DNA of 56,802 nt from an uncultured Clostridium sp. (GCA_947178445.1 CAMWYJ010000017.1:1-56802); one strand, 5' to 3'. Positions 26,427-36,449 are shown, counted from the first letter of the stretch. Notes: generated by a model from the sequence alone, not told the origin. Numbers and translations are program-made.

Positions 26427-27857
26427 CTACAATAATTCCTTTAAAATCTGGTTTACCATGCCAGGGTTCGCTTTTCCTTTCATTGCTTTCATAGTCTGTC
26501 CAACCAGGAAGCCGATTGCCTTTTCTTTCCCATTGTGGTAATCCTCTACCGACTGTGGATTATCTGCAATGACCTGTTCAATCGTAGAGCGAAGTGCACC
26601 CTCATCATTGACTGTCTTAAGCCCTTTCTCCTCCACATATTTGTCAGGATCAATGTCCTCAGCAAAAATGACCTCAAATACCTCTTTTGCAACACTGGAA
26701 TTGATTGCCTGGGAATCTGCCAGTTGAATGAGCTTTGCAAGATTTTGTGCCGAAAAACTGATATTGTCTGCATCCATTTCCTTTTCCTTCAGCAGCCGCA
26801 TTGTTTCAACCATCAGCCAGTTGGAAGCCTTCTTTGGATTCGCTCCTAATGCCACTGTCTCCTCAAAGATATCAGCCAGCTTCTTTGTTCCTGTCAGAAT
26901 ATCCGCATCATATTCCGGAAGCCCAAATTCCTCCTGATAACGGATTTTTTTCTCTTCACGAAACTCCGGCTGCTTACTCCTTATCTCATCTAACCACTCA
27001 TCACTGATAATAATCGGTACAAGATCTGGATCTGGGAAATAGCGGTAATCCTGAGCATCCTCCTTCGAACGCATCGCATAGGAGTATTCCTTTGCATCAT
27101 CCCATCGTCTGGTTTCCTGTACAACCTCTTTTCCCGACTCTAATAAATCAATCTGGCGTTCCCTCTCATTTTCAATTGCCCTTGCAATGGCCTTAAATGA
27201 GTTCAGATTCTTCATCTCAGTACGTGTTCCAAATTCCTTTGCGCCCACCTCACGAATGGAGAGATTCACGTCTGCACGCATGGAACCTTCATTGAGCTTA
27301 CAATCCGAAGCCCCAAGATACTGGATTGTGGTTCTTAGCTTATCAAGATAAGCGATAACCTCGTCTGCCGAACGCATATCCGGTTCCGACACAATCTCAA
27401 TCAATGGTACACCGGAACGGTTATAATCCACTAAGGAGCTGTCCGTATATGGATCATGAATGAGTTTCCCTGCGTCCTCCTCCATGTGTATCTCATGGAT
27501 TCCAATATATTTTTTCTTTCCCTCAACCTCAATCTCCACCTTACCATTCCGGCAGATTGGATAATAGAGCTGCGAAATCTGATAATTCTGTGGATTGTCA
27601 GGATAAAAATAATTCTTCCGGTCAAATTTACAATTCTTTGTAATCGTACAATTTGTTGCCAGACCAACGGCAATTGCCTTATTTACCACCTCTTTATTAA
27701 GCACTGGCAAAGAACCCGGCATTCCGGTACAAACAGGGCATGTATGAGTATTTGGTGCACCGCCAAAGGCAGTAGAACATCCACAAAAAATCTTTGTCTT
27801 TGTCGCTAATTCCACATGTACTTCCAAACCAATGACTGTTTCATATGCTTTTCCCAT
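26427..27857 (-). CDS. gatB: Asp/Glu-tRNA amidotransferase subunit B
   Basis: Full-length (476 aa). It has the opening GLEVHVELATKTKIFCGC with zinc-site cysteines (CGC, TCPVCTGMPGSLP), the kinase-like core (YPDNPQNYQISQLYYPI, GVPLIEIVSEPDM) and the C-terminal YqeY-like tail domain. It binds misacylated tRNA and activates its side chain with ATP. It is two bases downstream of gatA in a gatC-gatA-gatB operon. Confidence 0.97.
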   Translation of the reverse strand: MGKAYETVIGLEVHVELATKTKIFCGCSTAFGGAPNTHTCPVCTGMPGSLPVLNKEVVNKAIAVGLATNCTITKNCKFDRKNYFYPDNPQNYQISQLYYPICRNGKVEIEVEGKKKYIGIHEIHMEEDAGKLIHDPYTDSSLVDYNRSGVPLIEIVSEPDMRSADEVIAYLDKLRTTIQYLGASDCKLNEGSMRADVNLSIREVGAKEFGTRTEMKNLNSFKAIARAIENERERQIDLLESGKEVVQETRRWDDAKEYSYAMRSKEDAQDYRYFPDPDLVPIIISDEWLDEIRSKQPEFREEKKIRYQEEFGLPEYDADILTGTKKLADIFEETVALGANPKKASNWLMVETMRLLKEKEMDADNISFSAQNLAKLIQLADSQAINSSVAKEVFEVIFAEDIDPDKYVEEKGLKTVNDEGALRSTIEQVIADNPQSVEDYHNGKEKAIGFLVGQTMKAMKGKANPGMVNQILKELL

Positions 27858-27859
27858 GA

Positions 27860-29329
27860 TTATGCCTCCTTTTCCACTGCAAATGCAGGCCGCTCATATG
27901 CTCTCGTCCGCTCATATGCATAAGCTGCCCGGATAATACTTTTTTCATCAAAATGCTTTCCTAACAATTGCAAGCCAATCGGTAATCCGTTTCTGTCTCG
28001 TCCGCAAGGAAGTGAAATACCAGGCAGACCGGCAAGATTAACCGATACTGTATAAATATCTCCCAGATACATCTTAATCGGATCACTCAAGGATTCTCCC
28101 ATTTTAAGTGCTGTAGTCGGTGCAACCGGACCTAAAATCACATCATATTTATCAAACGCCTTATCAAATGCCTGTTTGATCAATGCCTTTGTCCGAAGTG
28201 CTTTCATATAATACGCATCAAAATACCCAGAAGAAAGAACAAAGGATCCAAGCATAATCCTTCTCTTTACCTCTGCACCAAAACCCTCAGAACGTGTTTT
28301 TTTGTACATATTATGAAGGTCGCTAAACTCTTTTGTCCGGTAACCATATTTCACACCATCAAAGCGCTCTAAATTTGAGCTTGCCTCAGCTGAGGCAATG
28401 ATATAATAAGCAGGAATCGCATACTCCACAAGACTTAGATCAAATTCCTCTACGACAGCTCCTTTCGCCTCCAATGCCTTTGCGGCTGCCATCACATGTT
28501 CCCTTACCTCTAAGTCTAACCCCTCACCAAAGTAATCTCTCGGAATCCCTATCTTCATCCCAGCCACATCATCTACAAGAGCTTTCGTGAAATCATCATT
28601 TGCTTCCTTGACAGAGGTAGAATCCTTCTCATCCTTACCACATATAATCTCCAAAATAACAGCACAGTCTGTCACATCCTTGGCAATCGGACCGATCTGG
28701 TCTAGGGACGAACCATATGCAATTAAACCATAACGGGAGACACGCCCATAGGTGGGTTTTATTCCGGTCACACCACAAAAGCTGGCTGGCTGGCGGATAC
28801 TTCCACCGGTATCTGAACCTAATGCATAAGGAACCTCCTCTGCTGCAACTGCCGCCGCTGAACCACCAGAAGAGCCACCGGGAACTCTGTTCAAATCCCA
28901 TGGATTTTTCGTCTCTCCATAATAAGAGGTCTCTGTAGTAGAGCCCATTGCAAATTCATCCATATTCGTCTTACCAATTATAACGGCTCCCGCTGCCATG
29001 AGCTTTTCTACTGCCGTTGCCGTATATGTTGGCTTAAAATTTTCAAGAATCTTAGAAGAACAGGTCGTAAGCATTCCATCTATACACATATTATCCTTAA
29101 TTCCAACCGGAACGCCTGCAAGTGGACCTTCTAGTTTCCCCTCATCTATCAGCTTCTGTACTTCTTCTGCTCTTTTTAAAGCACCCTCCCTGTCAACAGT
29201 GACAAATGCATTGATATCTTTTTCCTTTACCTCAAGACGATCCAGATATGCAGCAGTTGCCTCTACAACAGATATCTCTTTATTCTTAATCTTCTTGCCA
29301 AGCTCTACAGCAGTTAAACTCATATCCAT
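27860..29329 (-). CDS. gatA: Asp/Glu-tRNA amidotransferase subunit A
   Basis: Full-length amidase (489 aa). It has the signature VPGGSSGGSAAAVAA, containing the catalytic Ser, the cis-Ser region ALGSDTGGSIRQPASF, and the Lys of PVGIKDN. It releases ammonia from Gln for GatB. AGGAGGG precedes the start. The operon order gatC, gatA, gatB is the common one in Firmicutes. Confidence 0.97.
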   Translation of the reverse strand: MDMSLTAVELGKKIKNKEISVVEATAAYLDRLEVKEKDINAFVTVDREGALKRAEEVQKLIDEGKLEGPLAGVPVGIKDNMCIDGMLTTCSSKILENFKPTYTATAVEKLMAAGAVIIGKTNMDEFAMGSTTETSYYGETKNPWDLNRVPGGSSGGSAAAVAAEEVPYALGSDTGGSIRQPASFCGVTGIKPTYGRVSRYGLIAYGSSLDQIGPIAKDVTDCAVILEIICGKDEKDSTSVKEANDDFTKALVDDVAGMKIGIPRDYFGEGLDLEVREHVMAAAKALEAKGAVVEEFDLSLVEYAIPAYYIIASAEASSNLERFDGVKYGYRTKEFSDLHNMYKKTRSEGFGAEVKRRIMLGSFVLSSGYFDAYYMKALRTKALIKQAFDKAFDKYDVILGPVAPTTALKMGESLSDPIKMYLGDIYTVSVNLAGLPGISLPCGRDRNGLPIGLQLLGKHFDEKSIIRAAYAYERTRAYERPAFAVEKEA

Positions 29330-29341
29330 TCTCTATCCCTC

Positions 29342-29629
29342 CTAATCAAAGGTCTTTGGAACCTTGTACGCTCCATCCTTTTCTTCTGGCGCATTTTTTA
29401 ACATATTATCCCTGTCATCTTCATTTACTACCACATCCTCACGGAATACATTGTGTACAGAAAATGTATGACTCATCGGCTCTACACCCTCTGTATCCAG
29501 CTCATTTAATTTGCCCACATACTCCAACATATTAGACATATCCTTCTTTGCCTGCTCTTTTTCCTCATCGGAAAGCTCCAGCTTTGCAAGGATTCCAACA
29601 TAGTCGATTGTCTCGTCTGTAATCTGCAT
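29342..29629 (-). CDS. gatC: Asp/Glu-tRNA amidotransferase subunit C
   Basis: The small (95 aa) belt subunit that stabilises the GatA-GatB contact. It shows [21 protein letters not shown] and VEPMSHTF, then a C-terminal KVPKTFD. The ATG at 29629 is preferred over one 39 bases upstream because AAGGAGGG precedes it. A hairpin (GGAAGGCA/TGCCTTCC, 29693-29728) lies in the leader without a T-run. Confidence 0.93.
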   Translation of the reverse strand: MQITDETIDYVGILAKLELSDEEKEQAKKDMSNMLEYVGKLNELDTEGVEPMSHTFSVHNVFREDVVVNEDDRDNMLKNAPEEKDGAYKVPKTFD

Positions 29630-29747
29630 TTTGTTCCCTCCTTGTATAATAATGAATCGCCCCCTCACCCCTGGTTCGGCGGCATGTCGTCGGAAGGCAT
29701 TTTAAGAAATGCTCCGCATTTGCCTTCCTCCTGGTTCTATCTTTCTA

Positions 29748-29953
29748 TTACCATTCAAAATCTTCTAAAATCTCATTGATTTTTTTGATATTGGGACTTT
29801 TCATAAACATTGTTTCCAAAATTGCCCAAAAACCCAATGTTTAGTTTAATAGATATTCTTTCCCATGTCAACCAATTCATCCATTTTCCTCTGCACAAGA
29901 CTGATATCACCAATACCAAAAACCTTCTCAATTCTTTTTGTGCATATCTTCAT
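29748..29953 (-). pseudogene. Degenerate small gene of unknown family
   Basis: From an ATG at 29953, after AAGGAAAGG, a frame gives KRIEKVFGIGDISLVQRKMDELV and stops. A shifted frame just after gives LGFWAILETMFMKSP and EILEDFEW before the stop at 29748. The pieces join well as one protein with a frameshift near 29845. It abuts the repeat element at 29980, which may have displaced its 5' end. The family is unknown. Confidence 0.35.
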
Positions 29954-29979
29954 ACACCCTATCCTTTCCTTAATTGTAG

Positions 29980-30231
29980 CAATTAGGGAATTGCTAAACT
30001 CCTTATTTCCAAAACCTAATTGTGCAATATAGACAATATCATAAGCAAGGTACTTTGGAGCCGCCGGTGCTTGCACCCCGTACTTAGCGCTGATTCTATC
30101 GAGCTTAGCGTGCATAGTGTTACACTGCTTAGCACCGCTGCGAGCGACAAGCAGCGCAAGCGTACCAGCGTTGATTTGTCTATATTGCACAACAGCTATT
30201 AATGAAAACAGCGTTTCGCAATTACCTATTG
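29980..30231. repeat. Complete family 1 repeat, MITE-like (252 bp)
   Basis: The two ends, of about 55 bp, are imperfect inverted copies of each other: CAATTAGG, AATTGCTAAACTCC and TTGTGCAATATAGACAA at 29980-30035, mirrored at 30172-30231. Each end can form its own stem (CAATTAGG/CCTAATTG; CAATAG/CTGTTG). The middle holds further palindromes rich in AGCG. No transposase is encoded. Single ends recur at 475-540, 11103-11158 and 20403-20450. Confidence 0.65.
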
Positions 30232-30321
30232 CAGTAATCTATTCTCTACCGTCGAAATTCCTTGAAATACACTTCAAAATAGGATAAAATAAAACAAAAA
30301 GTGTATTTAGGGAGGTACATT

Positions 30322-31233
30322 ATGAGATTAGTAACCCGTTCCGATTTTGATGGATTAGCATGTGGCACCTTATTACTAGAGGCTGGCATTATCGATTCTT
30401 GGACATTTGCACACCCAAAGGATTTACAGGATGGTTTGGTTCCAATTGATGAGAATGACTGTCTTGCCAATGTTCCTTATGTCGAAGGCTGTGGTCTTTG
30501 GTTTGACCATCACTCCAGCGAACATGAACGTCAGCAGCTAGAGGGTAAATACAAGGGCGAGAGCCGGATTACCCCATCCTGTGCCAGAATCATTTATGAT
30601 TATTATGGGGGCCATGAACGTTTTGGCCATTTTGATGAGATGATGGAGGCTGTTGACAAAGTAGATTCCGGTAATCTTACAATTGATGAGGTTCAAAATC
30701 CTACTGGTTGGATTTTAGTCGGTTTCTTAATGGATCCAAGAACCGGTCTTGGAAGATGGCGTAACTTTACCATTCCAAACTACAAGTTAATGGAAGAACT
30801 GATGCAGGCCTGCCGCACAATGAACACAGAAGAGATTTTAAACCTTCCGGATGTAAAGGAACGTATTGACGTATACTTCGAACAGACAGAAAAGTTCAAA
30901 GAGATGGTTACGGCACATACTCGTGTGGAAGGCGATGTTATTATTTCCGACTTACGCGGGGTAGATCCAATTTACTCCGGCAACCGCTTCATGATTTACA
31001 GTATGTATCCTGAACAGAATATTTCTGCATGGATTGTAAATGGCAAAGGCGGTCATGGCTGTTCGGCGGCAGTTGGATATAGTATCTTAAACCGCACCGC
31101 AACCTTAGACGTTGGACATCTTATGTTAAAATATGGCGGCGGTGGTCACAAAGCCGTAGGAACCTGTCAGTTCACAGACGAAAATATGGATACTGATCTT
31201 CCGAAAATGTTAGAAGAATTAATCAAGGGCTAA
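30322..31233 (+). CDS. DHH/DHHA1-family phosphoesterase
   Basis: A 303-residue exopolyphosphatase/NanoRNase-related protein. It has the first motif LVTRSDFDGLACG, the metal site LWFDHHSSEHER and a C-terminal DHHA1 nucleotide-binding stretch (LKYGGGGHKAVGTCQF). It likely cleaves short phosphodiester or polyphosphate substrates; the exact substrate cannot be told. The ATG at 30322 follows AGGGAGG. It is a single-gene unit closed by the bidirectional terminator pair at 31363-31447. Confidence 0.85.
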   Translation: MRLVTRSDFDGLACGTLLLEAGIIDSWTFAHPKDLQDGLVPIDENDCLANVPYVEGCGLWFDHHSSEHERQQLEGKYKGESRITPSCARIIYDYYGGHERFGHFDEMMEAVDKVDSGNLTIDEVQNPTGWILVGFLMDPRTGLGRWRNFTIPNYKLMEELMQACRTMNTEEILNLPDVKERIDVYFEQTEKFKEMVTAHTRVEGDVIISDLRGVDPIYSGNRFMIYSMYPEQNISAWIVNGKGGHGCSAAVGYSILNRTATLDVGHLMLKYGGGGHKAVGTCQFTDENMDTDLPKMLEELIKG

Positions 31234-31362
31234 GCAAAACCATAGCAGCTTAACCATACTGAAACGATGATTTTGCGCTACATATAAATGTACACCTGAG
31301 AGAACAAAGAGTTGCGCTGGCAACATAATACATATGCATTTGCGTGCGATCCACACGGAGTG

Positions 31363-31447
31363 TTTTTTATCGAATAGGAGGAATTTCCTATTCGATAAAA
31401 AACGGGATGCCAAGTAAAGATAAACAATCTTCCGGCATCCCGTTTTT
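31363..31447. terminator. Two overlapping hairpins between convergent genes
   Basis: A perfect 17-bp repeat (31363-31379 with 31386-31402, T-run on both strands) abuts a second one (AACGGGATGCC from about 31401 with GGCATCCCGTT to 31445). The second ends the minus-strand ABC-type operon; the first can serve both directions. Confidence 0.85.
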
Positions 31448-31477
31448 ATTGAATTTTTATGTCCGTCAGGAATGAAA

Positions 31478-32761
31478 CTATTCATCCCATTCATCCTCCG
31501 AAGTATCCCCCCAGTCCTCTGATTGAAAGAATTGCTCCACCTCACTATCTATCCCGAAATCCTCTGTATCCATCTCTTCATACAGCTCCTCATCCGTTTC
31601 TGATACATTGCCATTCTCGGACTTTTCTGACTGTTCCATAAGCTCCCGCTTTCTTTCTTCCCGTTCAATCTGTTTTTCCCTAAACTGGTCATATGCTGAC
31701 ATGATAAGGCCTCCCACCGTCCATGTCCTCAAATTCCAAAGCCGGTATAACCATATGGCAAAGCAAATCAGTGGAAACAGTAATAACATACAGCGGATTA
31801 TCAGTAAACGGATTTGCTTATCTACTATCACCCGTGCTATATTTTCCCAAAAAGGATATCCCACACTATTCGTCCTCATGCTTCTATATCTGCTTCCTGC
31901 AAGATTTTCTAATAATTTCATGCTTTCAAAGCGGTTGCTATTCTCAATCACCTCACAACTGTCAAAATTCAACGGATTCTTTTCTGCATCCTTAAGTGTT
32001 TCGGGATCCTCCATTTCCTCCTGACCACATGCGGATTTCAATGCATAAAAGGCATAATTACTAATTGGGTTCGGCATGACCGCCTCGTAACAGGTTACCT
32101 TTAATGCCTCCTGCTGTTCCTTTAGGGTTTCATATGTCACATACATACGGTTTCCCGTTCCATAAGCCGTCTTATATAAGGAATCCTCATCTACAGCCAC
32201 TACACCTGCCACTACATAAATGCGATTTTCCACCCATAACTGCATTCCAACAATATCATTAGAGCCAAACAGCGCCCATGCGAGATTTTCATCTAAAATC
32301 ACTCTGTCATGGTTTAAATCCTCCCCGGAAATATATCCTCCAGACAAAAGAGGAATCGGATGGAATAAAAAGAAATCATTCCCAACACCCACCGCAGTTA
32401 CAGACAGTGTATTGCTGTCCTTCCGAACCTCTGCCTCACATTCTCCACTATATGCATCAATCAGCACTCTTCCGGAAGCATCCCTGTCATAGTAAGAATC
32501 CTCTGACAGCTTTTGCAAAAGAGAGTTCCGCATTCCCTTTACCTCATCAGACTGTACATTTCTGTCTGGTGAAAAAAAAGCACTAACCTGGGCATAGTTC
32601 TCTCCTTTACTGGTCCAGCGGCTGGCTGCCTGCTGGGAATAAAGGGGAGAAATTTCTTTATGTGCCACAATTGTCACCATCAAAAAAGCTACGAGAAAAA
32701 TCCCATTTGCTCCTAGGAGAATACATTGCTTACGATTCAAATTCCATTTAAGCTTTTTCAT
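31478..32761 (-). CDS. MacB periplasmic-core-like membrane protein
   Basis: An N-terminal helix (ILLGANGIFLVAFLMVTIVAH) leads into an extracellular domain with MacB/FtsX core hallmarks (ISGEDLNHDRVILDENLAWALFGSNDIVGMQL, then YVVAGVV). One further helix (LLIIRCMLLLFPLICFAIWLY) and an acidic cytoplasmic tail with about 20 Asp or Glu follow. The three-helix FtsX permease domain is missing, so it cannot be a normal MacB permease. It follows the HlyD-like gene by 16 bases, and the two likely act together. Confidence 0.65.
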   Translation of the reverse strand: MKKLKWNLNRKQCILLGANGIFLVAFLMVTIVAHKEISPLYSQQAASRWTSKGENYAQVSAFFSPDRNVQSDEVKGMRNSLLQKLSEDSYYDRDASGRVLIDAYSGECEAEVRKDSNTLSVTAVGVGNDFFLFHPIPLLSGGYISGEDLNHDRVILDENLAWALFGSNDIVGMQLWVENRIYVVAGVVAVDEDSLYKTAYGTGNRMYVTYETLKEQQEALKVTCYEAVMPNPISNYAFYALKSACGQEEMEDPETLKDAEKNPLNFDSCEVIENSNRFESMKLLENLAGSRYRSMRTNSVGYPFWENIARVIVDKQIRLLIIRCMLLLFPLICFAIWLYRLWNLRTWTVGGLIMSAYDQFREKQIEREERKRELMEQSEKSENGNVSETDEELYEEMDTEDFGIDSEVEQFFQSEDWGDTSEDEWDE

Positions 32762-32777
32762 AATAATCTCCTATCCC

Positions 32778-34499
32778 TTACTCTGCCAGCCTCACCTGCA
32801 TACCATTCTCTAACGGCTTAGACGAAGTAGTCACTACGTTTTCATATTCATACACTCCACCTGTCACACCGGAGGAGGTATCGTCTGATGCCTGTACCTC
32901 TATATCCGCACGCTTTACCTTGTAACGGTTGCCAAGCGGTGTCCCCTTCACTGTTACAATCAATACAAATTTTCCTTTACTATCCTCCCGGATTGCATTA
33001 TTTGGCACAACTGCATCATACCGATTACTTTTTGTACCCGCAGATAGGGCTAATGTCTCCCCCGGATTCACATTCCCCTTTACCTCAAAGGTTATCATCA
33101 TATTCTGGTTCGGATTATCAGGGGATGCCTTGATACTTTTTACTGTTGCCTCAATATCGTCATCCCATATATTTTCAACTGTTGCCTCGTCTCCTGCCCG
33201 AACCAGCTTTGCCTGTGCCTTTGTAACGGTCACATTTACAATATATCCACTCTCAGCCAACTGTATCTTCGCAAGCGGTACATCTGCCGTAACACTGTCG
33301 CCTTCTTTGCAGTTCACTTCTGAAACCACACCATCTTCCTTCGCTTTGATTTCCTTTAAATCGCTACTCGCTTTGATTTTTTCAACCTTTGCCTTCTGCT
33401 TTTCAATTTTCTCCTTATCAGCCTGCATATTCATACTGTCCGTCTTCTCGTTTATTGCATCCTCCGACTTTCTTGATTTCAGTGCCAGCAGCATCTGTTC
33501 TAATGTTTTGCGCTTTTCCTTCACAGTTTTGGCAGCATCCTTTGCTGACGGCTTCGCACTCAATTCTTCCACCTTGGCATTTTTTTCAGCCAGTGTCTCC
33601 TGCATCGCTGTTAATGCTTTTGTTTCCTTTGTCAGGTTTTCTTTTAACTGTGACACTGTCGTGCTTGTCGATTTTAATGCACTGGCCGTTGCCTTTGCAT
33701 TTGCCAGATCGGTTTCCTTATTACTAACCTCTATCTCTTTATAACTGATCTCCCGTTCCTTACTTGTAACAGTTGCTTCCGGTTCATTTTCTAATTCCTC
33801 GCCTCTCTTTAATGCCGCTAAATCTTCTCTCAGATAAGAAAGCTCCTTTTTCAAATTATCCAATTCCCGGCTCAACGTTGTTACATTGGCTTGCGCTTCA
33901 TCATAACTGCCAACCTCACCATATGCATCTATTTTTTCCTGAATACTGTCTACCTTCTTCTGCTGTGCATCAACCTTTTTCTTTGCTTCAGAAGCTTCCT
34001 TTTTCGCTGTTTTCAGCTTCTTTTCATTGCTCGCTGCTTCCTTCTGGTCATTGATCGCCTCCTCTAAATCCTCCTTGGCAGAAGCGATATCCATATTGTC
34101 ACTGGTATAATCCGGTGCATTTTTAAGCAGAGATTTTGCATATTCTAATTCCATCTGGTCTAAGGTTTCCTGCTCTGCTTCAAGCTCTGTATTTTCACCC
34201 TCTTCAAAGGTAAATAATACATCCCCGGCCTTCACTTCCTGTCCGGATTCAATCTTCACCTCTTTTACGACTCTCGCCCCGCTTACCATAACCTCATAAT
34301 CCGAATTTGTCTCTACTGTTCCCTGTCCACGTACCTTATTCGAAACACTTCCAGAAGAAACCGGTTCCGTTGACACTTCCGGCAGCGAGTAATTCATAAT
34401 CGTATTGGAAAAGAATGTAAGTATCATCAGTACCACCAAAAATATGACCGCTGCCTTCTTCACAATCTGCTTTCTCTTTGATTCCGTCTCTTTTTCCAT
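32778..34499 (-). CDS. HlyD/MFP-type membrane-fusion adaptor with long coiled coil
   Basis: One N-terminal helix (AAVIFLVVLMILTFFSNTIM) anchors a large extracellular part. It has a lipoyl half (GTVETNSDYEVMVSGARVVKEVKIESGQEVKAGDVLFTFEEG), a coiled coil of about 270 residues (KKEASEAKKKVDAQQKKVDSI and onward), a second lipoyl half (DLKEIKAKEDGVVSEV, GDSVTADVPLAKI) and a beta-barrel. In Gram-positives such adaptors pair with ABC exporters. Here the upstream partners are sugar-type importer permeases 10 bases away. Confidence 0.8.
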   Translation of the reverse strand: MEKETESKRKQIVKKAAVIFLVVLMILTFFSNTIMNYSLPEVSTEPVSSGSVSNKVRGQGTVETNSDYEVMVSGARVVKEVKIESGQEVKAGDVLFTFEEGENTELEAEQETLDQMELEYAKSLLKNAPDYTSDNMDIASAKEDLEEAINDQKEAASNEKKLKTAKKEASEAKKKVDAQQKKVDSIQEKIDAYGEVGSYDEAQANVTTLSRELDNLKKELSYLREDLAALKRGEELENEPEATVTSKEREISYKEIEVSNKETDLANAKATASALKSTSTTVSQLKENLTKETKALTAMQETLAEKNAKVEELSAKPSAKDAAKTVKEKRKTLEQMLLALKSRKSEDAINEKTDSMNMQADKEKIEKQKAKVEKIKASSDLKEIKAKEDGVVSEVNCKEGDSVTADVPLAKIQLAESGYIVNVTVTKAQAKLVRAGDEATVENIWDDDIEATVKSIKASPDNPNQNMMITFEVKGNVNPGETLALSAGTKSNRYDAVVPNNAIREDSKGKFVLIVTVKGTPLGNRYKVKRADIEVQASDDTSSGVTGGVYEYENVVTTSSKPLENGMQVRLAE

Positions 34500-34509
34500 T
34501 GTTAACCTC

Positions 34510-35418
34510 CTAGCCCTTTACACTTCCCGAGTAGGAAATACCATCTACTAAGTACTCCTCACCGTAAAGGAAAATCAATATTGTTGGTACCATATAAATA
34601 GTTGCAACAGCAAACGCAAGCCCTACCTCGCCACTGTTAATCTGCGAAAGGAATACCGACAGCGGATGCTTATCCGAATCCGACAGCATGATGAGCGGCT
34701 GTTCCACCATATTCCAGTAATCGATAAATACCAGTATCGCTACGGAAGCGATTGCACCCTTACAAAGCGGTATGCACACTCTTGTAAAAATCTGCCATTC
34801 ATTTGCACCGTCAAGCTTTGCAGCCTCAATCAGTGAGCTTGGTATCCGCCTCATAAACTTGGTCAGCAGATACACACTAAACGGGGCAAAAATACCCGGT
34901 AAAATAATGGACCATCTTGTATCTAATGTGTTCATCCAATCCGCCACCAGATAATTTGGCACTAAAGTAACCTGATATGGCATCAACATCAATGCCACAT
35001 ACAGGAAAAAAACAATTTCCTTTAATCTTCCCCTAAACCGCATAAAGCTGTAGGAAGCACCAAGGGCGATCAAAATCTGGAAAATTACAATTGGTACCGT
35101 AAGAATCACCGAATTCCAGAATTTTAACAGATATTCCGGACTCTTGAGCAGCACTGTGATATACTGCGAAAAATCCACCATATCCGGAATAAACTTAAGG
35201 TTCACCCTCTCGGCAATGTAATCCGTATTGCGTTCCCCATACTCCGTCTCCTGATATTGACTAAAAATCACACCATAATTTGTACTGATTTCTGACGATG
35301 CCATAAAAGAATTTGCAATTGTTAAAACGGTTGGCAGCAAAAAGGATACTGCGAAAACAAACGCTACAACCGTTAGCAGGATTCTTTTGAAAATACCTTT
35401 TTTCTTCCGGTTCATCAA
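34510..35418 (-). CDS. MalG-type carbohydrate ABC transporter permease
   Basis: A six-helix binding-protein-dependent permease (302 aa). It carries the ATPase-coupling EAA loop LIEAAKLDGANEWQIFTRVCIPLCKGAI and an unusually long N-terminal outer loop. Its start overlaps the MalF-type gene by 4 bases. No ATPase gene is in the operon, so it must borrow a shared MsmK-like ATPase. Confidence 0.9.
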   Translation of the reverse strand: MMNRKKKGIFKRILLTVVAFVFAVSFLLPTVLTIANSFMASSEISTNYGVIFSQYQETEYGERNTDYIAERVNLKFIPDMVDFSQYITVLLKSPEYLLKFWNSVILTVPIVIFQILIALGASYSFMRFRGRLKEIVFFLYVALMLMPYQVTLVPNYLVADWMNTLDTRWSIILPGIFAPFSVYLLTKFMRRIPSSLIEAAKLDGANEWQIFTRVCIPLCKGAIASVAILVFIDYWNMVEQPLIMLSDSDKHPLSVFLSQINSGEVGLAFAVATIYMVPTILIFLYGEEYLVDGISYSGSVKG

Positions 35419-36377
35419 CCTTCCACATCCTTTCCAAATTTATCCTCTGCTATAAACAAAAGTGCGATAACCGCTGCCATAACCAATGCCATAATAATTG
35501 CTGCTGCCGATAACTTCTGATAGTCTAACGAATCGAAGGTATTGTTCATAAAATGCTGAAGCATATACAGGGTATCATACGGATATCTTCCTGTTAGCAG
35601 ATATACTTCACGGAATACCTTAAAGGAATTGATCAATGACAAAATTGCTACAAACAATATAGTAGATGACAAATATCGCAGCTTTATATACCAAAACTTC
35701 TGAAGCTCCGAAGCACTCTCTAATGTTGCCACCTCTAATACATCCTTTGGAATCGCATTTAATGCGGCCATAAAAAGAATCATATTGTATCCCAGATTCT
35801 TCCACAAAAACAAAATAACAATTACAAGCTGGCTGTAGGAAGATTTGAACCAGTCAATCGACTCTATACCCAAATGTCCGATAAACTCATTGATGGCTCC
35901 ATGGTAATCAAACAACACCTGCCAGATTAATACAATAGATGCCACTGGAACCATCATCGGACTTAAGAAAAAGGTTCGAAACTGGCTACGCATCGGAATG
36001 TTTTGTTCCAGAAGTATTGCCATCACCAGAGAAAGGATTACTGCCAATGGCACTGCAACCAATGAAAAAGTCGCTGTATTCTTTGCTGCCTGTAAAAAAG
36101 CTGAGTTATGGAATAAACTAATAAAATTATCTACAAACACAAAATCATGGTTAATCGGATTATCCACAAATGAATAATAGATAATTACAAAAAACGGAAC
36201 AATAAAAAATACCATAACGCCAAGCAGACTTGGTGACAGAAATAAAATCTCCTGCTTCCTTTCTTTTCTGCTTCTCTTCGGTTTTTTATAATGAATCTCT
36301 GTATTCTCTTTTTCTTCTTTTTTGCTGCCCGTTATACCATTTTCTGGTGTCCGCAGCCTCTTTTTTTTCTCCGGCAC
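35415..36377 (-). CDS. MalF-type sugar ABC transporter permease
   Basis: A permease with six or more helices. The EAA loop (ALNAIPKDVLEVATLESASELQKFWYIKLRYL) is diverged but in place. The N-terminus is a Lys- and Arg-rich cytoplasmic stretch. I place the start at GTG 36377, which lies 7 bases after GGGAGG. An upstream ATG at 36416 falls inside the intergenic hairpin and has no ribosome site. Confidence 0.88.
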   Translation of the reverse strand: MPEKKKRLRTPENGITGSKKEEKENTEIHYKKPKRSRKERKQEILFLSPSLLGVMVFFIVPFFVIIYYSFVDNPINHDFVFVDNFISLFHNSAFLQAAKNTATFSLVAVPLAVILSLVMAILLEQNIPMRSQFRTFFLSPMMVPVASIVLIWQVLFDYHGAINEFIGHLGIESIDWFKSSYSQLVIVILFLWKNLGYNMILFMAALNAIPKDVLEVATLESASELQKFWYIKLRYLSSTILFVAILSLINSFKVFREVYLLTGRYPYDTLYMLQHFMNNTFDSLDYQKLSAAAIIMALVMAAVIALLFIAEDKFGKDVEG

Positions 36378-36404
36378 CCTTTTGCCTCCCATAACATCAA
36401 AGCA

Positions 36405-36431
36405 GGGTTGCCGCACAAAGTGCGGCCACCC
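36405..36431 (-). promoter_or_regulatory. Intergenic hairpin between binding-protein and permease genes
   Basis: GGGT and CCGCAC pair with GTGCGG and ACCC around a TTT loop, 19 bases after the solute-binding gene stop. There is no T-run. Such hairpins protect upstream mRNA and lower distal expression, which would give more binding protein than permease. Confidence 0.6.
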
Positions 36432-36449
36432 TTAAAAATCATATAGTGA

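Noticed and set aside
29846..30190. Minus-strand frame of 114 codons across the repeat
   Set aside because: Its first 70 codons are repeat DNA; only the part after 29953 looks like a gene remnant.
32929..33744. Plus-strand frame of 271 codons
   Set aside because: It lies antisense to the HlyD-type gene, whose lipoyl and coiled-coil content is clear; it is a shadow of the coiled-coil codon pattern.
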